In this document: positions 26,623 through 38,619 of the stretch, in pieces
Layout of the letters: every line of letters starts with the position of its first letter
Position numbering within the stretch: the first letter of the stretch is position 1
Assembly: GCF_000165425.1 (NCBI RefSeq)
Contig: NW_001799499.1
Coordinates: forward strand, 124,001-188,000
Direction: 5' to 3'
From: Paramecium tetraurelia
Taxonomy: Eukaryota > Ciliophora > Oligohymenophorea > Peniculida > Parameciidae
DNA length: 64,000 bases
Notes under the pieces: model-generated
What the model saw: the letters and a program-made list of their open reading frames with translations, nothing else
Told to the model about the DNA's origin: nothing
Databases searched by the model: none
Program-made: the position numbers and the translations under genes

Positions 26623-26927
26623 ATAAATAAAATTTGCATTAAATTAATCTACGATTCCTTATTAATAAAATATATTATACAAATATACCTTTTAATTTAT
26701 GAATTGATTTAGAGAAAAAGCAAATTTCACTGATAAACCTAACCTGACTGCACTCTAAAATACATCAGCCCTAGAAACCTATTCCACAAGAGATGGGCTA
26801 CTCTCTACATTGATATCTTCCTTAATGTAAACAAGATCTCAGAACAAAAATTTTTAAGTATTACAAATCTAAGCTTTTAGTTTAACTAGAAAGTTAATTA
26901 GTTTAATTTGTTTGAGTTCAATTAAAA
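26623..26927. other. Divergent spacer, possible 5' exon of the kelch gene
   Basis: Between two divergent starts. On the minus strand, bases about 26640-26850 stay open in two frames (for example SSPSLVEQVSRADVFQSAV), and a 31-nt intron-like GTATATTTG...AATAAG at about 26659-26689 would join one of them in frame to the kelch gene. I could not decide between a 5' exon and chance. Confidence 0.35.
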
Positions 26928-27212
26928 ATGAAGAACGAAATAAACAAAAATCTAGGGAACATGAATTTATAAGATTTTGAATAGAAGAATACCATTAATG
27001 GAAATAGAATTTCTAAAAGCTATGTAATTTAATTGAATTTATCTAATCTTTAAATTATGATGGCATTGTTGGACTAAATTTTTAGGATAACAAAACAAGT
27101 CTTGTTTTCTCCTTAATTTTGTAGATATTCAAAGGAGTAGTAGAGATAAGATCTAGAATTAGATTAACATCATAAAAAGCAATCAGAACAAGATGAGAAT
27201 TGGAAATTTTGA
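26928..27212 (+). CDS. Small basic ORF, uncertain
   Basis: ATG 26928-26930 to TGA 27210-27212, 94 codons with no intron needed: MKNEINKNLGNMNLQDFEQK at the start and a charged Q/H/K-rich end. There is no motif. It is divergent from the kelch gene and could be a real small protein; the alternative is chance openness in TGA-only code. Confidence 0.35.
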
Positions 27213-27397
27213 ACTTAAAAATAGGGTGTATTTTAATTGAAAACTTACTAATTTCTAGTAAACACAGCAATTAATAATAATTATAGACCTATGATAAGAA
27301 TCTAAGTTGATGTTTAAAAATTTATTATTTATTTATTAATATTAATTTATTCAAGGCCTTTGATGGATCCGAAATTGAATTTTTAAGAAACTTTGTA

Positions 27398-28885
27398 ATG
27401 TTAGTATTGCAAAGTTTATGTAAATAAAGCCTGCTAACAAGTTCATTATGCCAATTGTTAATTCAATAAAAACGTATTCTACTTAAATTATTATAGCAAC
27501 ACTAATAAGGAATAACTAATAACAATGATAATAAATCCTTCACTGCTTTTAATAATTAAAATTAACCTAAAGATATTTTTGGTCCTTTCCAACAGATTAC
27601 TTTTAAAAATGTTCCTTAAAAAACACATTAATTAAATAATACAGATATATAAAATACATAAAAAACCCCTCCACCTATTCAGTTTATAAAGAAGCCTATC
27701 TAAAATATCTAATTTTAGGATACCTAAATAAAAGGGAATTAACAATATCAATAATCATTTATCCAACTCAACTCAAATACTGAAACTCAATAATAAGATA
27801 ATAGGTTTGTCTCAAAAAAGGAGTTTCCATTTTACAATAAGGAGATAAGTCAGGAACCATTTCCTTTGCCAAAACCCTTTCAGACACCCTCTATTCCTTA
27901 ATAAAATACAAGTTCAGAGTAAATTCTATTACATTAATAATAAAAAAATTCTAATGGTAATTAGCCCAAACCTGAATTAGGATTCAACCAGTTTTTAATT
28001 TTCTAATAAAGTTAGGTGAAAAGTTTTGGAGACATCCAAAATTAATAATAGAATTAAGAATAATCTTTGATATTTAAAACTTAAAATATAAACAACGATG
28101 TGAATATAAATTAACAATAACAATTCCCAGCTCCTAAAAAATTTGAGAATAATTAATAAAAGTAGTTCAAAATTAACTTTTCTCATTTAAATCCCAATAT
28201 GATTCAGAATAAAAATTTATAGTAGATCTAACCTTAATAGAATTAGCAACAATAATAACAGAGCATTTATAATAGTCAAACCAACCTTTCATCATCTCGT
28301 TTCAATTAATTATAAAATAATCGCTAGCCTGATAATCACCAACCTACTAGTCAATCCCAACCAATTTAAGGACAGCCATCTATACCTCGTTAATTTATAA
28401 TTCCTTAGATGCCATAGAATATTTAACCACCTCCATTAATTTCATCATTTTTTACTAGATTTAAGTATAGCCCATAAAATAATGAAGATGATGATGATGA
28501 TGATGATGATAATGATGAATATGATACATATAATTCACATGATAGAGGATTGCCTAATTTTGATATAAACAGATAGTATACTGATGATGAAGTCAATAGA
28601 ATGAATTAAGAATAAATCTACCAGTATTTTTCAAATTTACATATCAATATAAACCATGGATATTCAGAAGATTTAATAAATGAAAAAATATATTAGAATT
28701 TTCCAATAAGAGTAGATGACAATAGAATTGATATATGTGTAATATGCTAAGAATCATTTACTTAAGAAACCTTTACTACAGATAAATAGTTACCATGTTC
28801 CCATTTATTTCATGAGATATGTTTGATAGGATGGTTGAAAAGATCCAAATAATGTCCAATCTGTAAAACAGAGATCGAACTATGA
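27398..28885 (+). CDS. Q/N-rich RING-H2 E3 ubiquitin ligase
   Basis: About 490 residues. The first 350 are low-complexity Gln/Asn/Pro with many TAA/TAG Gln codons. An acidic run of eight Asp, coded by eight GAT triplets at 28487-28510, precedes the C-terminal RING-H2 domain: CVIC, 15 residues, CSHLFHEIC, then a Trp (LIGWLK) and CPIC, giving the C3H2C3 zinc ligands of an E3 ligase; TEIEL ends the protein. The RING would bring an E2, and the disordered part may bind substrate. No transmembrane segment. No intron is needed in the main frame. The start is uncertain: ATG 27398-27400 keeps the frame, but an ATG near 27449 plus an intron is possible. Confidence 0.82.
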
Positions 28886-29189
28886 ATTTAATATTATTAT
28901 TAAAATTTGAATCATTTCAATAGATTGATTTAGTTCATTATATTTAAGGATCTTACTAAAATGTTTATTCTATTAGAATTATATTATTAGAAATTCAATT
29001 CCCAAAGTCTTTTTGAAATCTTAATGTTTTAAAACTGCCAGAGACTTGAGATAACAAATATTTGATTTCCCTTTGATTTCTATATTATAATTATTATAGT
29101 AATTATAGTAATTATAAGAAATGCTTAATTTGAGTTTTAAATATTTTAAAAATAATAATATTGTTAATTATTTTAATAGTGAAAGAATT
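28886..29189. other. Intergenic region, nothing found
   Basis: About 300 bp of AT-rich sequence between two plus-strand genes. It holds a short imperfect run of ATTATAGTA units near 29090-29120 and presumably the methyltransferase promoter. I see no gene or RNA. Confidence 0.5.
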
Positions 29190-30178
29190 ATGGATCCCAT
29201 TTAAAACAAATAAAATATAGACGATTCAGAGGGTGAGGAAATAATTTAGGAAGGAGAAGTTGATGAAAACTTCGAATAAAGAGTTTAAAAGCTATTATAT
29301 GAAACCGACAATGGATTGAACTTATATAATAAACCTGTAATGCCTTTGATTTATTATGAATTTAATGAAGAAATCAAATAATAGGCACAGTAAGTCATCA
29401 GTTAAGACACAACTATCATCCCTTAAGATAAATATGAAAAGTATGAATAGGAAGCATCAAAAATTTGGGATAAGTTTTATAGACATCATCAAAACAATTT
29501 CTTCAAAGACAGACACTATTTAGAAAGGGAAATACCAGAATTAAACCATTTTAAAGAAAGCCATCAGAAAGATGAAACTAAACTATATGTAATTTGTGAA
29601 ATGGGATGTGGAGTTGGAAATGCTTTGTTTCCCCTAAAAAAAAATTATACATTCTTCAAAAAGGTTTATGGCTTTGATTTTAGTAAAAGAGCAATCGATG
29701 TTTTGAAGGCTAATGAGTTATATGATGAAAATGTATTCTAAGCTTGCGTTTGCGATTTAGTTTTGGATGCATTACCAGATTTCGAAAGACCTGATTTAGG
29801 AACTTTAATATTTGTGCTTTCTGCAATATCTCCAGAGAACCATTTAATGGTCGTTCGCAAGATTTTTGAATGGATGAAACCAGGAAGTGTTCTTTATTTT
29901 AGAGATTATGGTTAATATGATTTTGGATAGATAAACTTGTCTAAGAAAAAGAACAGAAAACTTAAGGACAATTTCTACGTCAAGCATGATGGTGTTAGGG
30001 TTTATTATTTTAGTAATGAAGTAAGCACTTTTATATATAGTAGGAAGTGACATCATTATTTACTACTGCTGGATTTAAGCAATTGGATGTGAAGGCTCAT
30101 TATAGATATATAGAGAATAGAAAGACAAAGGTTAAGATGTATAGAGTTTGGGTGTAGGGTAGATTTTTAAAAGAATGA
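29190..30178 (+). CDS. tRNA N3-methylcytidine methyltransferase (METTL2/6/8, Trm140 family)
   Basis: SAM-dependent enzyme that makes m3C at position 32 of certain tRNAs. The family diagnostic order is intact: SKIWDKFYRHHQNNFFKDR, HYLEREIPEL, SAM-binding EMGCGVGNALFPL, the acidic strand end YGFDFSKRAIDVL, LSAISPENH, then RDYGQYDFGQINL and NFYVKHDGVRVYYFS, finishing with KVKMYRVWVQGRF. About 320 residues; an acidic 60-residue N-terminus precedes the fold. One 23-nt intron, 30021-30043 (GTAAGC...TAG), lies just before the last helix. Start at ATG 29190-29192. No actin-binding or other fusion is present. Confidence 0.95.
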
Positions 30179-30204
30179 ATATAAATTGTTATTTATTTAT
30201 TAAT

Positions 30205-31865
30205 TCATTACGCTATATCAAACAATTTTAATAGATTATTAATTTCGAAATTTAAGTATTTATTGTATTTGTTGTAATACATCTATTGAAGGTAATCTGA
30301 ATGTTTAGAGTTCCATTGTATATCTTATGATATCATACATTCAGAGATATTGTCTAAATTGAGAGTATTCACAGATTTTTTAACACAGAAGTCTATGAGA
30401 TGTTGTTTGATGGAGGTTTCGACTAGATCCTACACATTTTAGTCGAAATTTAATTTATAATTTTGCATAAGGTTTCTAAAGACACTCTTTACTTTGGCCA
30501 TAGGAGCCTTCAAATCAGGATCATATACAAAATCCCTAGTTATAAATTTATTAATAAATACTTATCAACGTAATCCTCAATCAAGTACCTAGCAAGTAAA
30601 GTGCTATTCTTGAGATGAAAGGGATCTTATTTCAATTATTTCTCTAAGTCATTGATTGCAATTTCATTCCCTGTTGAAAACAAGATCTAAATATAGACTT
30701 AATCTTTACTAATTCTGCATCTTAGAGGGAGATTCTTTTTTTCCTTAGAGACAATTTTAATTCTAGGATTGTTTACTCAATTTGTTATTTTCTAACCTGC
30801 TTAACAACCACATTGTCTCCATGATGAGGAGATATCAATGGAGATAAAAGGACTTAAGTAGCGGATTAAAATAGTTAATCCTCTCCATAAATTAAAGTTT
30901 AGGTTTACAGTTTCTTCTTAGCAAATTATTACAGGAATCTACATTAGTATATAGGATTACATATCAAGTTGTTTCTTTTTTTCCAACAATGCAGTATAAT
31001 CCATTTAGAGTTTATCATATTTGTCATTGATTTACTTTTTCTCAGCTTCTAAAAGTTATATTTTTTATTTAGTATCATAATTTAATTCGGTTAAGGCGTT
31101 TTAGTTTTCTTAAATAATTTATTAATATTGATTAAGTCTTGTTTGCAGATGCTAGATTTCATCGATTTTGAGTTGTAACTCATTAACCAAGAGATTTTCA
31201 TTCTTACTATGATGCTTCATCAAATTGGTTTCTGATAACGGATCTCTATCCCGAAATCTCTATATTTGTTAGTCTTTTAATTTCATGACCTACATTAATT
31301 GATTATGTTTGGCTTTGACTTAGATGTAATCGACCCTAATTTTTTCTAATTAATTAATATATTATTTTTGGGACTCAATCTTATCTAACAAATTTATGTT
31401 GTCTTGAACGATTTAATTTTAGTCACCCTCAAATTTCTACAGGATCTAATATTTTAAGAGCTCTTTTTTTAGATCTTGAATCTACTTTTTTAAATCTTGT
31501 TGAGCCTTGAATTAAGTGTTTTCTTTAAGCATTTGTATTTCTTAATCTTTTTGCTTCATTCTTAGTATACTTTATTGGATGACTTTTCTTTGATCATTCT
31601 CATCCATCATATCTACTTCTTTACCATATTATGAGAGTATGTTTTACAAGGATTGGATTTCTATTTGTAGTTGTTTCGTTTTTAATTTTTCTAAATGCAA
31701 TTACTCATAAAGGGTTTCCTTGTCAATGCTGATATTTTTTGGCACGATAACTTTTCTAATTTTACAGGAATTAGAGTCATTCATTGAGTAAAGAGTCTTA
31801 ATTCTTCTACTTGACTCATTTTTAATGGGATGAGAAAAATAATGATTTGCTATATGTTAACTCAT
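30205..31865 (-). CDS. Coiled-coil protein with helical C-terminal domain
   Basis: About 530 residues. After a basic N-terminus (MSQHIANHYFSHPIKNESS), residues 60-350 are one coiled coil (for example RFRDRDPLSETNLMKHHSKN is a rare break). A non-coiled region, SPHHGDNVVVKQ, follows, and then a globular helical part of about 160 residues (STLLARYLIEDYVDKDFVYD ... ISECMISQDIQWNSK). I do not recognise the C-terminal domain. Introns: 30914-30932 (19 nt), 30687-30709 (23 nt) and 30536-30561 (26 nt). It converges on the methyltransferase gene, with 26 bp between stops. Confidence 0.72.
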
Positions 31866-32112
31866 AATTATTAATTTTAAGTTTTGTTTAAAAATGCTTC
31901 ACTCAAGTTAACAAAATACTATTTTGGCAATTAATCAAACTACTAGATGAATGCTCTTATTGTATTTGGTTGGAAAAATAAGAAAAACCATCTAGAAATA
32001 GACTGGAATGAGTAGATCCTTTTAAATTGAGAATTGTATCTTCAGAACATGAATGAAGCAGTTATTTTAGGATTTAATTGTTACTTCAATTTTTATTATA
32101 ATTATTTCCCAC

Positions 32113-32855
32113 ATGAAAAAGAAATAAACAAAAAAGCAATAACAATAGCAACAGAAAAAGTAAACTCCTCTTAATTCTGGGTAATTGATAAAATTAATGG
32201 ATGAATAACATAAGAAGGGGTAGTATAAGGAATACCCATTATATGGATTAAACTTTGCAAAAATCCCAATAATAACATTCACACCTGAAATTAATAAATA
32301 CCTCTAAAAATATCCAAATGAAAGTAAGTATTGTACTGATATGACTTTAATAGCTTCAATAGGTTTTACTAAATGTTATTTGAATAGTTTGGAAGGGTTG
32401 GAATATGCAGGAGAAAAAGTGGCAACAATAATAATGAACTACAATAATCTATAAGGAGATAGTTTGTTAAAGATTTCGAAGTTATTTCCAAATATTACTC
32501 ATTTGAATCTAAGTCACAATTAAATATCTAAGATTGAGGTAATTATCACAATTATTAAAGGATTTGCAACATTTAAATAAATTTAAGAAATTAGAGCATC
32601 TTGATCTGCGTTTCAACCCAGTAAAACGATACAAGGACTATAGAAAGATTGTTTTTGAATAGATTCCTTAATTATAACTCTTAGATTACGATCAGGATGT
32701 TGATGATTCAATGGACAACTCTAGCAGAGACAATTGGGTATTGATTCATTACGATATATCAGTTATCTAGTCAAGTTGAGGAGAGTGAGAGCGAGGCTAG
32801 TTTTGATGATGAGTCGAGTGAAGATGTTAAGCCCAAAAAGAAGGTTAAAAAATGA
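32113..32855 (+). CDS. Leucine-rich-repeat protein with acidic tail (ANP32/LRRC-like)
   Basis: After a Lys/Gln-rich N-terminus (MKKKQTKKQQQQQQKKQ) there are LRR units LFPNITHLNLSHNQISKIED and LEHLDLRFNPVKRYKDYR, the latter being an LRR-cap motif with Y-R-x-x-V/I. The C-terminus is acidic and Ser-rich (VEESESEASFDDESSED) and ends in a lysine cluster (KPKKKVKK) that may be a nuclear signal. This plan recalls ANP32-like proteins, but only two or three clear repeats are visible, so the name stays general. Introns: 32539-32560 and 32738-32762. The frame is open upstream to an ATG at 32053, giving an alternative start with a hydrophobic lead. Confidence 0.7.
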
Positions 32856-32907
32856 TTTATTATTCATTCTTAAGAAATAAGAAATAATTGAATTATATTA
32901 AAAAGAA

Positions 32908-34578
32908 ATGGAAAAACTCTAAAAGGAGATGCATAATTAGTATTAGTACTTACTTTTAGAATTAACTCGATTAAATACTAAATTGGAGAGAATTGAAGAA
33001 CAATAAGAGTAATACTAACCGCAACAATCAGATACCATCTAGATTAAAGAAAATAATTACGATTTCATTGTAAAATGAATGACAACTACTAGTCATAATT
33101 CCGTAGCATAGAAATGATGCAAGACAGGTACAATCATTTGAGCAGCCAACTCGATAAGTTAAAGAACTAGATGGATCAAAAAGTGTGTTTGGAAGACTTT
33201 TTTAAGTATACCTCGAAAATTGCATCTGAATATGCCACCCTCTAGATGCTCGATTTAAGCATCTAATCCATTGAAACTAGGATGCGATTCTGTTCATCTG
33301 ATAATCAAATGAAAGGCAGCTTAGTTGCATCGAGAGTGAAACAGTAAAGCAAATAAACTTAAGTTTATGAATACCAACATACAATTGAATAGCAATTAGA
33401 AGAGAGATTGAATCGGTTCAGAGAATTGATTACCTCTCAAGTCAGATAGTTTTGTGATTAAGTTCAGGCTTAAGATGTAAGTAAGCCGTTTAGGGAATAA
33501 ATTTAAAATAACGTAAATAATCTTCATGAAAAATTGCATCAAGTTGAATTATTTCAAATGGAGATCTAAAGACATCTTGAAGCAAGGGAATTCGAAAAAC
33601 TCATTAAGAAATACACGGATGTCGAAGAGAGGCTGAACGTATTAGAAAACCATTCGAAAGGTTTGACCAATTTAATCCAAGTTCTAAATCAGCAGAAGAA
33701 AATAGATGAATAAGAATAAAAGAAGAAAGTGAAGGAGAAAAAGATTGAAGATCACTTAAATCAATATCTAACAATTTAAGATTTCCATAAGCATTAATAG
33801 TACATTAAAGAACATTATTTGACTTCGGTTTAAGGTATAATTTAATTGTAAAAAAGGGGCTTAATTTTTATAGAGAATCAATGAATCTGAAGATAACATT
33901 AAGAATTTGTTTAATAAAGATATTTATGATAAATTGTCATTAGAAATAGCTGATTTGGATGAAAAGTTCGGTATTGTGGTAGAATCTCTTTAAAATAAAA
34001 TTAATGTTCAAATACAAAATTAAGCCACCAAACTCAACACCTTTGAGATGTCTATCAATTCATTTATGAGCAAATCAGAAGTCATTCAAATGCTTGATAA
34101 TCCACAAGCAATGATGAAAGTGAATTCTGCTGTTTAGAATATACAGGAGAAGTTTAAAGAACTCTATGCTAAATAAATTGATATTCTCGAGTCTTCATTT
34201 AAATTCACAATCAGTAACATACAGGCGGCAAATATAACGGAAAATGATAAATTGAATCAGAATGCTTTGCTTTTAAAAAAGTGTGAGTAAATCAAGGTGG
34301 CTTTATTTGAGTATTTTGGGTAAAATAATTAGCATAATTATTCTCAAAAGAAGAAATAAGAATTAAATTATTAATAATCTTAATAATTTAAAAATTCAAA
34401 TAGATTGGAAAGCAAATATTAGAATCGACCTTTATCGGTTGGTAGTCGTATTACAAAAATAAGAAGACAATCGGCAACTCCGAAAGTTATTTCTGCATCT
34501 TTTTCAGGAAGTTCAGCAGAGCCATAATTTTTTTAAAAGGTTTTGCAGAATCCTCTTGTTTAAAAAATGAAGAAATGA
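32908..34578 (+). CDS. Coiled-coil protein, unrecognised
   Basis: About 540 residues, nearly all helical and charged, with several coiled-coil segments (RIEEQQEQYQPQQSD, LEDFFKYTSKIASEYATLQM, EELNVLENHSKG-like) and a basic Ser-rich tail near residue 500 (RITKIRRQSATPKV) ending KKMKK. A 23-nt intron, 33070-33092, joins a 54-residue first exon to the rest; unspliced, the exon's TGA overlaps an ATG and would suggest two genes. A second intron is at 33835-33856 (22 nt). No family assigned; coiled-coil proteins of this size in ciliates are often cortical or axonemal, which is inference only. Confidence 0.72.
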
Positions 34579-34605
34579 TTTTTGTTAATAATAAAATATA
34601 ATAAA

Positions 34606-35238
34606 TCATTTTAAGTTTTTTCTCTTATTGTAGTCATCATCATCTGTCACTAATTCAAATCTGCAAACAGGGCAACTATTGTGTTACTTCAGCCAAGGGA
34701 TTAGACAATCTGGATGAAAGTGGTGTTGGCAAGGCATTTATAGAGCTTGTTAAGATTGGTATTCCTCTTGGCAAACAGTACAACACTCGGATTGCAAATT
34801 AATCTTTTGGAGCGAATCAATTGCAGATTGGGATGCAGGAGGGGATCTCAATAATATCAAACTATACCCATATCTATTCGGATCATTTCGACTGATAAAA
34901 TCAATTAGTTGTTCTAAAGATTGCCCGGGTTGAAATTGAGTGTTCGGAAACATTAATTACAGGAGATTGTCAAACACATTAGACCTTTATTGAAATCTAA
35001 TAGGTATTTGGTTTCTGGTGATGTGAATAATAGTTTGGGGTTGCTATTGTTGTCGTTATGGGGGGTACGATTGTCTTTATGATTAATTTTCTCCATAGGG
35101 AACAAAGCCCCTAGGATCATTCGAAGGGTCTATAATCTCGCAAAACTCTTGTTAACAAAATGCACATTTCATGAGATCTGATGATTCAAATTATTTTTTG
35201 CAAATATGACACCAACATAAATTAATGGGTTATTACAT
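34606..35238 (-). CDS. RNF126/RNF115-like RING-H2 E3 ubiquitin ligase
   Basis: A 210-residue intronless gene with the RNF126/BCA2 plan. There is an N-terminal zinc ribbon (WCHICKKQF ... CAFCQQEFCE, four Cys), a disordered Q/R-rich middle with RNVFDNLLQLMFPN-like helix, then a C-terminal RING-H2: CTVCQEEYQ, CQHHFHPDC, a Trp two residues on (IPWLK) and CPVC. All eight zinc ligands are present. In animals this family handles misfolded and membrane-protein quality control through the N-terminal ribbon; here that role is inferred from domain order. The ATG at 35236-35238 lies 27 bp from the trichocyst gene's stop. Confidence 0.9.
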
Positions 35239-35265
35239 AATTAATATATTGATATATATTTAATA

Positions 35266-36656
35266 TCAATTGGTAATTTTGCCTTAGACATCTCTCTTAT
35301 ATTGTGAACTTTGAGATCCAACTTGGCTGGAATAGATTCTGTAAACATCATCAAAAGTGTTCAATTCTTCAGTCAAAGTTTCGCTTACTGATTTATAATG
35401 AGCTTCTGCAGAATTCAAGTCCTAAATATTAATGATTAATCTCACTTCGTTGGCTAAATCGATGGAGTTTTGGATTTTCTTTAATCTCTCTTTGCAGGCA
35501 GCAGTGGCTTGTAAAATGGTGATTAATTGGTTTTACAATTTTTCCTATTGATAAATGTGATATAATACAAGATTGACATCTTCAGCAACAAGGTGACCCT
35601 TAAAAGTCTCATTTTCCTTAACAATCAACCCTTTGAAATCACTGTAGCCCATGGCAGATGTAACTTAGTTGTCCTATTTCTTAGAAAATGACCCTCTGAC
35701 CTCTGATTCCAGGATGTCAAGGAAATTGAGCAACTCTTATTAGGCCACTGTGAATTAACTATAATCCTTTTAAGATCCAGCTTCTGCAGGAGCCTTTTAT
35801 CCCTTCTCAATAATTTTGTTGAAGGCTGCAGCTTCCTTTGCCAATTACTCATTGGTAGTCTTTTCAGCAGCTTCGAAGGGGTGTTCAGGAACAGGAGCAT
35901 CTGGTTCTCCAGCTTCTTAATGTTATTCAATCTCATGATCTTCTGGTGCTGGTGCTGAGGCATCAACTGTTTCTTCAGTTGTTTCTTGATTTGGCTCTTC
36001 AACTTCTTAAGTGTCTTGTTGACTGTCTTCTGTATCGACTTCTGCATCTTCATATACATGAGGAGGTTCATTATTGTCAGAAGTGACTTGTGGTTCATCT
36101 TCATCATCAGCCAAGTAGGATTTGAGTTGGATGAATTAGGCTGATTGTAATAATGTAGGTAGGTCAGTCTAAAAAGTTATTGTAATGATTTACTTCTTTG
36201 GCATTTTTAACAGCTCTTCTAAGGAAAGTAATTAAGTTTAATGTTTTTTTGCTATTTTTGATATCATTGATAAAATTGGAATTAGATTCGCATCTATTGA
36301 GATCTAATCTTTGTAGTCTCTCATTATTCTCTTTGATTCTTTTTTCTAACCAATTGATGTAGCTTAAAGTAATTCTAATATCTCTTTCTTTGTTAGCCCA
36401 TTCTTGGTCTCTTCTATTGCATTCTCCTCTCTAAGTAGATGCAGATCTCATCAAATCATTCACGATATCTTGTTTTGACTTATAGTTTGAATCATATGAT
36501 TACGTATTAAGTGGCAGACCAATCAGAGTCTAATTGTTCCAATTATTTTGAAGTTCCATTTTTCAAATCTGCTAACATTTTCAATACAACATCTATGTCG
36601 TTGGATTAGGAGTAGGTTGTAATGAACAACAATGCTATAATTGCGAATGCCTTCAT
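35266..36656 (-). CDS. Trichocyst matrix protein family member
   Basis: Secretory-granule protein of the Paramecium exocytotic trichocyst. A signal peptide (MKAFAIIALLFITTYSQS) is followed by a helical region with the family's recurrent motif: CNRRDQEWANKERDI, YINWLEKRI, then CESNSNF with short coiled-coil periods. A central acidic Glu/Asp/Pro/Thr spacer (about 110 residues) separates it from a second helical part (FKGLIVKENETFKGHLVAED ... CKERLKKIQNSIDL). In this family precursors are cut into mature chains that crystallise; the acidic spacer is a plausible cleavage/pro region. Two 25-nt introns, 36479-36503 and 36169-36193. Length is about 445 residues. Confidence 0.85.
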
Positions 36657-36848
36657 GTTGATATTAATAATTTATAAATAAAAACGGTATAAACATATTA
36701 CGAAATAAAGAGATTGAGTGGGTGAGTAATTACTACTTGGAATTTAGAGGGATCTCTTGGTAATTACTCCATTGTGGCATGAATTTAGAAGCTGGATAGT
36801 CATGATCACTCTTATATATTATAAATTAATTTTATTATATTATTGTTA

Positions 36849-38551
36849 ATGGGTGTATGCGGAGGAAAAGGAGCTAAAAACAAGGACAATGCAAAAAAGG
36901 ATCAAGATCAAAAATAACAAGACACTCATCCCAAAAGTATAGAGAATGGACAGAAAAATGATAAGAAAGCATTCACATCCTAAAAAACATAATTCAAAGT
37001 CAATCCTTCCATTTTTGTGACCTTAAAGAAAGGAGATATCTTAAACTACTATAGAATCGACTAAACATTGGGAGAAGGTATTCCACAGTTTTCTAATCTT
37101 ATCAAGGTTCATATGGCAAAGTGAGTTTGGTGACACAAAAAGTAACTGGATTACCAAGAGCCATGAAGCAAATCAAAAAGGAGAAAATCGAATAAAGAGA
37201 CAACATGATTCAGGAAGTCTCTATACTCAAAGAATTAGATCATCCTAATATTGTTAGTGTTTATGAATTATATGAAGATGAATAATATGTTTACATCATC
37301 ACAGAGTAAGCATTGAAATATCATCAGGCAAAAGATATCTAAGTGGAGGAGAATTATTTGAAAAAATAAATGAAATCGATCACTTCGATGAAACTATTGC
37401 AGCTGGTTATATGAGAAAAATCTTGGAAGCTGTTAATTATTGTCATAATAAAAATGTAGTCCATCGGTATTTGTCTTCTATTTGATGATAGTGATCTCAA
37501 ACCTGAGAATATTATATTTGAATCGAGGAAAACTAATTCAAGTGTAAAGATCATTGACTTCGGCACAGCCAAAGAACTATTAGACAGCACTAAATTATCA
37601 TAAAGAATCGGAACTGTATTATATTTATCAATATTTCAAACACAGCCTTATTATATAGCACCTGAAGTCATCAGTAAATAGTATGATAAAAAATGCGATG
37701 TGTGGTCCTGTGGAGTCATTCTATTCATCATGTTGTGTGGATATCCTCCATTTAATGGGTAATCCTAATAGGAATTGTATTAGAGGATTCAAGCAGGAGT
37801 TTACTCTTTTGATGGTAATTTCCATTAGAATTATATAAAATAGAACCTGAATGGAAGGAGATTTCTGGGGAGGCTAAGGATTTGATTAAGAAAATGTTGG
37901 TGACTGATCCTGAAAAAAGAATCTCAGCTCAAGATGCATTGTAACATGAATGGATTAAGATGACTTAAAAGGAGAAAAAAATTAATCACAAATCCCTTGA
38001 GAACTTAGCTAGATTTCATGTAACCTATATTATATTAATGAGGAAATTAGAGCCAAAGTAAACTAAAAGTAGCCATTATGCAATTGATCACCACCTAAGT
38101 CATGACTAATTAAGAAAAGAAAAAACTGCAAAAATAATTTAAGAAAATTGATGTCAATCATGATGGCACTTTGAGTAGAGAGGAATTACTCCAATGTTAT
38201 CGAGAAATTTATAATGACGAACTTAAATGCCAGTAAATTGTTGATCATCTATTCGAATAAGCAGATGTCAATGGATCTAATTAAATTGACTATACAGAAT
38301 TTGTTATTGCTTTTGCAAAGAAAGAGTAAATTATGGCTTAAAATAAATTGGAAAAGGCCTTCAAACTATTTGATAAAGATGGCAATGGACAAATTAGTAA
38401 ATAAGAACTTTAGGACATTATGGGTGGAGTGTAATTAAGTGATAATTAATGGAGTTCTGTATTTGGAGAACTTGATTTAAACGGAGATGGTGTTGTAACA
38501 CTATAAGAATTTACTGAAATGCTCATCAAAGGAGCTAATGAATAAGAATGA
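36849..38551 (+). CDS. Calcium-dependent protein kinase (CDPK)
   Basis: Kinase plus calmodulin-like domain in one chain. MGVCGGKG at the N-terminus offers Gly2 for myristoylation and Cys4 for palmitoylation, so membrane attachment is likely. Kinase motifs: [45 protein letters not shown] and CDVWSCGVILFIM. After the autoinhibitory junction (ENLARFH ... KLKVAIMQLITTQ) come four EF-hand loops: DVNHDGTLSREE, DVNGSNQIDYTE, DKDGNGQISKQE and DLNGDGVVTLQE, all with usable ligand positions. Six introns: 37078-37106, 37306-37334, 37467-37491, 37616-37645, 37815-37843 and 38020-38050; the third splits the Arg codon of the catalytic HRD. Substrates are unknown; motility and secretion are usual CDPK roles. 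Confidence 0.96.
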
Positions 38552-38619
38552 TAAACAGTTTATTTCCTATTTTATAAATTTTTTCATCAATAATACTAGA
38601 AGTTTCTCTTGTTATCTAT

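Noticed and set aside
28487-28510. Eight tandem GAT triplets as a microsatellite
   Set aside because: They are in frame and encode the acidic run before the RING domain; treated as part of the gene rather than a separate repeat.
35625-36107. A 160-residue standard-code minus-strand ORF inside the trichocyst gene
   Set aside because: It is an alternative frame of the acidic spacer; the true frame continues the signal peptide and the helical motifs on both sides.
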